A stretch of DNA of 64,000 nt, taken from assembly GCA_963736325.1 (NCBI GenBank), contig CAVTOG010000002.1, forward strand, positions 123,035 to 187,034, read 5' to 3'. A model generated the notes under the pieces. It saw only the letters and a list, made by a program, of their open reading frames with translations. It had not been told where the DNA came from and did not search any database. This document shows positions 61,108-64,000 of the stretch, piece by piece. How positions within the stretch are numbered: position 1 is the stretch's first letter; every line of letters starts with the position of its first letter. The DNA is from Actinoallomurus sp963736325 (lineage in GTDB: Bacteria > Actinomycetota > Actinomycetes > Streptosporangiales > Streptosporangiaceae). The position numbers and the translations under genes are program-made.

Positions 61108-62219
61108 CAGTGGAGAGCCGCCTCGACCACCGCTCCGACCGCGAGCAATCGTTCCTCGGCGTTCGCCGGGGCGACGAGCTGGAGCGCGCCGGGCAGGTCC
61201 TCGCCCGCCACGGGGATCGGCAGGGACAGCGCCGGCACGCCGGCGAGATTGAACGGCAGGGTCAGCTCGGTGAGGTCGACCTCGCGCTCCATGCCGATCC
61301 GCGGCGCGAACTGGGAGATCGTCGGCAGCGCGAGGACGGCGTAGCGCTCGAACAGCTTGTCCAGGACGCCCCGCAGCGTCTCGCGCGCCGCGTACACGTC
61401 GTCGAGCATGGCGTCGGTGACCTGCTCGCCGCGCTCGATGCGGCGGCGGATCCGCTCGCTCATCCGGTCCGGGAAGGCGAGAAGCCCGCGATGCTCGCGA
61501 TGCCCCTCACCGAGGATCAGCGTGTTGCCCGCCGCGACCGACGCCTGCCAGCAGTCCACCGGCTCGTCGGTGAAGACCAGCCCGGCGGCCCGCAGCGCGT
61601 CGTCGACCGCCGCGTCGAGCCGCGGGTCGATCTCCGTTTCGGCGGGCCGCAGCCGCCCGACGGCGGCCGTCTCGTACGGCCCCGGCTCGAAGCCCGGCTC
61701 CATCAGCCGCATCCCGAGCGCGACCGCCGCGACGTCCTTCCCGATCGGCCCGACCGTGTCCAGCGACGGAACGAAGGAGAAGACACCGTCCAGCGGCACC
61801 CGCCCGTGTGTGGTCTTGAGCCCCGTGACCCCGCAGCACGCCGCCGGGATCCGTACGGAACCTCCAGTGTCGGTGCCGTACGCGACGTCGGCCTCTCCCC
61901 GCGCGACGGCCACCGCGGAACCACTCGACGACCCACCGGGCACCCGCTCCGAGTCGAGAGGGTTCTCCGGCGTGCCCGTCCAGGGATTCACACCGTCCGC
62001 GGCCCGGCACAGCTCGGTCAGGTTGGTCTTGCCGACGACGCGGGCCCCCTGCGCGCGAGCCGTGGCGACGACCGCCGCGTCACGTACGGCCGGCACCGCC
62101 TGGTCACCGATGACCGGGCAGGCCGCCGTCGTCGGCGATCCCTCAACGTCGATGGCGTCCTTCACGGCGAGCCGCGGCCCGTCGCCCTGCGTACTGAACT
62201 TCGCGAGCCAGGTAGTCAC
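61107..62219 (-). CDS. amidase, amidase-signature family
   Basis: 370 residues. The Ser-cisSer-Lys triad is in place: Lys in LAVKDAIDVEG near residue 21, the cis-Ser in the Gly/Ser-rich VPGGSSSGSAVAVA near 92-105 and the nucleophile Ser in GTDTGGSVRIPAACCG near 115-130. It hydrolyses an unknown amide. It is shorter than typical GatA-like members at the N-terminus. I chose the GTG at 62219 because the conserved part begins within 15 residues; the open frame continues upstream to 62303 and overlaps the next gene's end, which I judge non-coding. Confidence 0.84.
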   Translation of the reverse strand: MTTWLAKFSTQGDGPRLAVKDAIDVEGSPTTAACPVIGDQAVPAVRDAAVVATARAQGARVVGKTNLTELCRAADGVNPWTGTPENPLDSERVPGGSSSGSAVAVARGEADVAYGTDTGGSVRIPAACCGVTGLKTTHGRVPLDGVFSFVPSLDTVGPIGKDVAAVALGMRLMEPGFEPGPYETAAVGRLRPAETEIDPRLDAAVDDALRAAGLVFTDEPVDCWQASVAAGNTLILGEGHREHRGLLAFPDRMSERIRRRIERGEQVTDAMLDDVYAARETLRGVLDKLFERYAVLALPTISQFAPRIGMEREVDLTELTLPFNLAGVPALSLPIPVAGEDLPGALQLVAPANAEERLLAVGAVVEAALH

Positions 62220-62256
62220 CCGGCCATCATGGCGCGCGATATCCGTATCAGGTAGC

Positions 62257-63990
62257 TCACGCGCCTTCGGCGAGCTCCAGCCACTGCTCCTCGGACTCTT
62301 CACGCTCGGCGCGCACGGTCTTGAGCTCGGCGTCGAGCGTGAGCAGCTTCTCGTGGTCGGTGGCGTGCGCGGCCATCAGATCGTGCAGCTCCGCCTCCCG
62401 GTCCCCGAGCCGCTCGATACGGCGTTCGAGCCGGTCAAGGTCCTTCTTGACCTGCCAGGCGTTCTTCGTCGTGCTGGCCTGTTCGGGCGCCTTCTGTTCG
62501 GGCTCCGGCGCCCGGTCGCCGCGCTTGGCGAGGTATTCCTCGACCCCGCCGGGCAGCATCTTCAGGCCACCGTCACCGAGCAGGGCCATGACATGGTCGC
62601 TGACGCGCTCAAGGAAGTACCGGTCGTGGCTGACCAGCACCAGCGAGCCCGGCCAGCCGTCGAGGAGGTCCTCCAGCTCGGTGAGCATCTCGATGTCGAG
62701 GTCGTTGGTCGGCTCGTCGAGCAGCAGGACGTTCGGCTCGGCCATGAGCAACCGCAGCAACTGCAACCGCCGCCGCTCACCACCGGAGAGGTCACCGACG
62801 GGAGTCCACTGCGCGTCGCCACGGAACCCGAACCGTTCGAGCATCTGCCCGGCGGAGAACTCCCGCTTGCCGACGGTGATCCGCTGCTTGATCTCCTCGA
62901 CGGTCTCCAGGACGCGCCGCGTGGGATCGAGTTCGGTGAGCTCCTGGGAGAGGTGCGCGAGCTGCACCGTCTTCCCGGTGACCACCTTGCCTGTTGTGGG
63001 CGTGATGGATCCTTCGAGGAGCCTGAGCAGAGTGGTCTTGCCACTGCCGTTGACCCCGACGAGCCCGACACGATCGCCGGGCCCGAGCTGCCAGGTGAGA
63101 TGCTCGAAAAGCGTCTTGTCGCCACGTGTGACGGTGGCATTTTCGACGTCGTAGACCGTCTTACCGAGCCGCGCGGTCGCGAACCGGACAAGCTCAAGAC
63201 TGTCCCGCGCGGGCGGCTCGTCCGCGATCAGCGCGTTCGCCGCATCGACCCGGAACTTCGGCTTGGTCGAACGCGCCTGAGGACCACGCCGCAGCCAGGC
63301 GAGCTCTTTCCTGAGAAGGTTCTGCCGCTTCTCCTCCGCGGAGGCGGCCACGCGGGCACGCTCGGCCTTCGCGAGAACGTACGCGGAATAGCCGCCTTCG
63401 TACCGGTGAACCTGCCCGTCGGCCACCTCCCACGTACGGTCGGTAACCTCGTCGAGGAACCAGCGATCGTGCGTGACCACGATCAGCGCCCGGTCCTTGA
63501 GGTGGCTTGCGAGCCAGGCGATGGCCTCGATGTCGAGGTGGTTGGTGGGCTCGTCGAGAATCAGAAGATCGGTCTCGGGAACGAGCAGCCGCGCGAGCGC
63601 GACCCTCCTGCGCTCCCCACCGGACATCCCATGAAGCTCTCGTTCGAGAGGGACCCCGGGCAGCAGCCCGGCGAGAATGTCCCTGGCCCTGGCGTCACCC
63701 GCCCACTCATGCTCGGCCTTCTCGCCGAGCACCACGGACCGCACAGTGGCGCCGTCGGAGAACTCGTCCCGCTGGGAGAGGTAACCGAGCCGCAGGTCAC
63801 GGGTGCGCGTCACCCGCCCGGAGTCGGCCTCGGTGCGCCCTGAGAGCAGGGAGACGAGCGTCGTCTTCCCGTCCCCGTTACGCCCGACAACGCCGATACG
63901 GTCGCCGGCGGCAACGCCCAGCGACACTCCGTCCAACAGGGGAGCCGGCCCGTACGCCTTGCTCAGGCCTTCAACATTGATGAGATTCAC
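62257..63990 (-). CDS. ABC-F family ATPase (two ABC domains, no membrane part)
   Basis: 577 residues with two nucleotide-binding domains: Walker A VGRNGDGKTTLVSLLSG and signature MSGGERRRVALARLLVP in the first, GVNGSGKTTLLRLLEG and LSGGERRRLQLLRLLMAEP in the second. The P-site-tRNA-interaction linker (SAYVLAKAERARVAASAEEKRQNLLRKELAWLRRGPQARSTKPKFR) lies between them. The C-terminus (KNAWQVKKDLDRLERRIERLGDREAEL) is a Uup-type coiled coil. ABC-F proteins act on the ribosome in translation or antibiotic protection; Uup-like tails also bind DNA. The GTG start is at 63990, ten bases from the window end. Confidence 0.9.
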   Translation of the reverse strand: MNLINVEGLSKAYGPAPLLDGVSLGVAAGDRIGVVGRNGDGKTTLVSLLSGRTEADSGRVTRTRDLRLGYLSQRDEFSDGATVRSVVLGEKAEHEWAGDARARDILAGLLPGVPLERELHGMSGGERRRVALARLLVPETDLLILDEPTNHLDIEAIAWLASHLKDRALIVVTHDRWFLDEVTDRTWEVADGQVHRYEGGYSAYVLAKAERARVAASAEEKRQNLLRKELAWLRRGPQARSTKPKFRVDAANALIADEPPARDSLELVRFATARLGKTVYDVENATVTRGDKTLFEHLTWQLGPGDRVGLVGVNGSGKTTLLRLLEGSITPTTGKVVTGKTVQLAHLSQELTELDPTRRVLETVEEIKQRITVGKREFSAGQMLERFGFRGDAQWTPVGDLSGGERRRLQLLRLLMAEPNVLLLDEPTNDLDIEMLTELEDLLDGWPGSLVLVSHDRYFLERVSDHVMALLGDGGLKMLPGGVEEYLAKRGDRAPEPEQKAPEQASTTKNAWQVKKDLDRLERRIERLGDREAELHDLMAAHATDHEKLLTLDAELKTVRAEREESEEQWLELAEGA

Positions 63991-64000
63991 AACGTCACCA

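Noticed and set aside
61357..63843. 828-codon plus-strand frame opposite the amidase and ABC-F genes
   Set aside because: It crosses two well-supported minus-strand genes and has no recognisable domain; it is antisense coding bias.

Overview
The window is 64 kb of high-GC chromosomal DNA from an actinomycete. The evidence is GC-rich codon use with many GTG and TTG starts, the gene blocks mfd-SurA-like-mazG ... eno-divIC-DUF501-ppx and tRNA-Gln-glmU-prs-rplY-pth in their usual actinobacterial order, an F420-type oxidoreductase family member, and PonA-type penicillin-binding proteins. The family Thermomonosporaceae or another member of the Streptosporangiales is my guess and cannot be fixed from this sequence alone.

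Layout. 1-7.6 kb: a Bax inhibitor-1-like membrane protein cut by the window edge, an unusual tRNA, a type II NADH dehydrogenase with a Rex-like operator, a repeat-rich gap, a family 5 uracil-DNA glycosylase, and ppx, DUF501, divIC and eno. 7.8-11.8 kb: an ABC importer of the sulfonate/nitrate/taurine family, then a quinone oxidoreductase and an acetyltransferase whose facing 3' ends are both lost at one deletion junction. 11.8-21.7 kb: two tandem penicillin-binding proteins, mazG, a SurA-like lipoprotein and mfd.

21.9-51.5 kb is the accessory heart of the window. It lies between mfd and pth, which are close neighbours in many actinomycetes. It holds a nearly complete Wzx/Wzy-type exopolysaccharide machine: an initiating polyprenyl-phosphate glycosylphosphotransferase, a flippase, a polymerase, two Wzz-like proteins, a GT2 glycosyltransferase and an Alg13/Alg14-type split glycosyltransferase. 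Mixed in are a PAPS-dependent sulfotransferase, an APS kinase fusion protein, CysD, CysN, CysQ and a TauE/SafE transporter. Two GH26-like secreted hydrolases, two secreted beta-propeller-like proteins, a PAP2 phosphatase, an aminoglycoside-phosphotransferase-like kinase and two methyltransferases complete it. The initiating transferase is in one apparent operon with cysQ, cysD and cysN, so PAPS supply and PAP removal look wired directly to polysaccharide synthesis. My inference is that the locus makes a sulfated extracellular polysaccharide.

51.7-64 kb returns to core genes (pth, rplY, prs, glmU, tRNA-Gln), followed by a fatty-acid desaturase with an adjacent TetR regulator and a strong palindromic operator, a MITE-like element, a small zinc-ribbon protein, a glyoxalase-fold protein and a methyltransferase divergent from a MarR regulator with two operator-like sites, a DUF488 protein, an amidase and an ABC-F ATPase.
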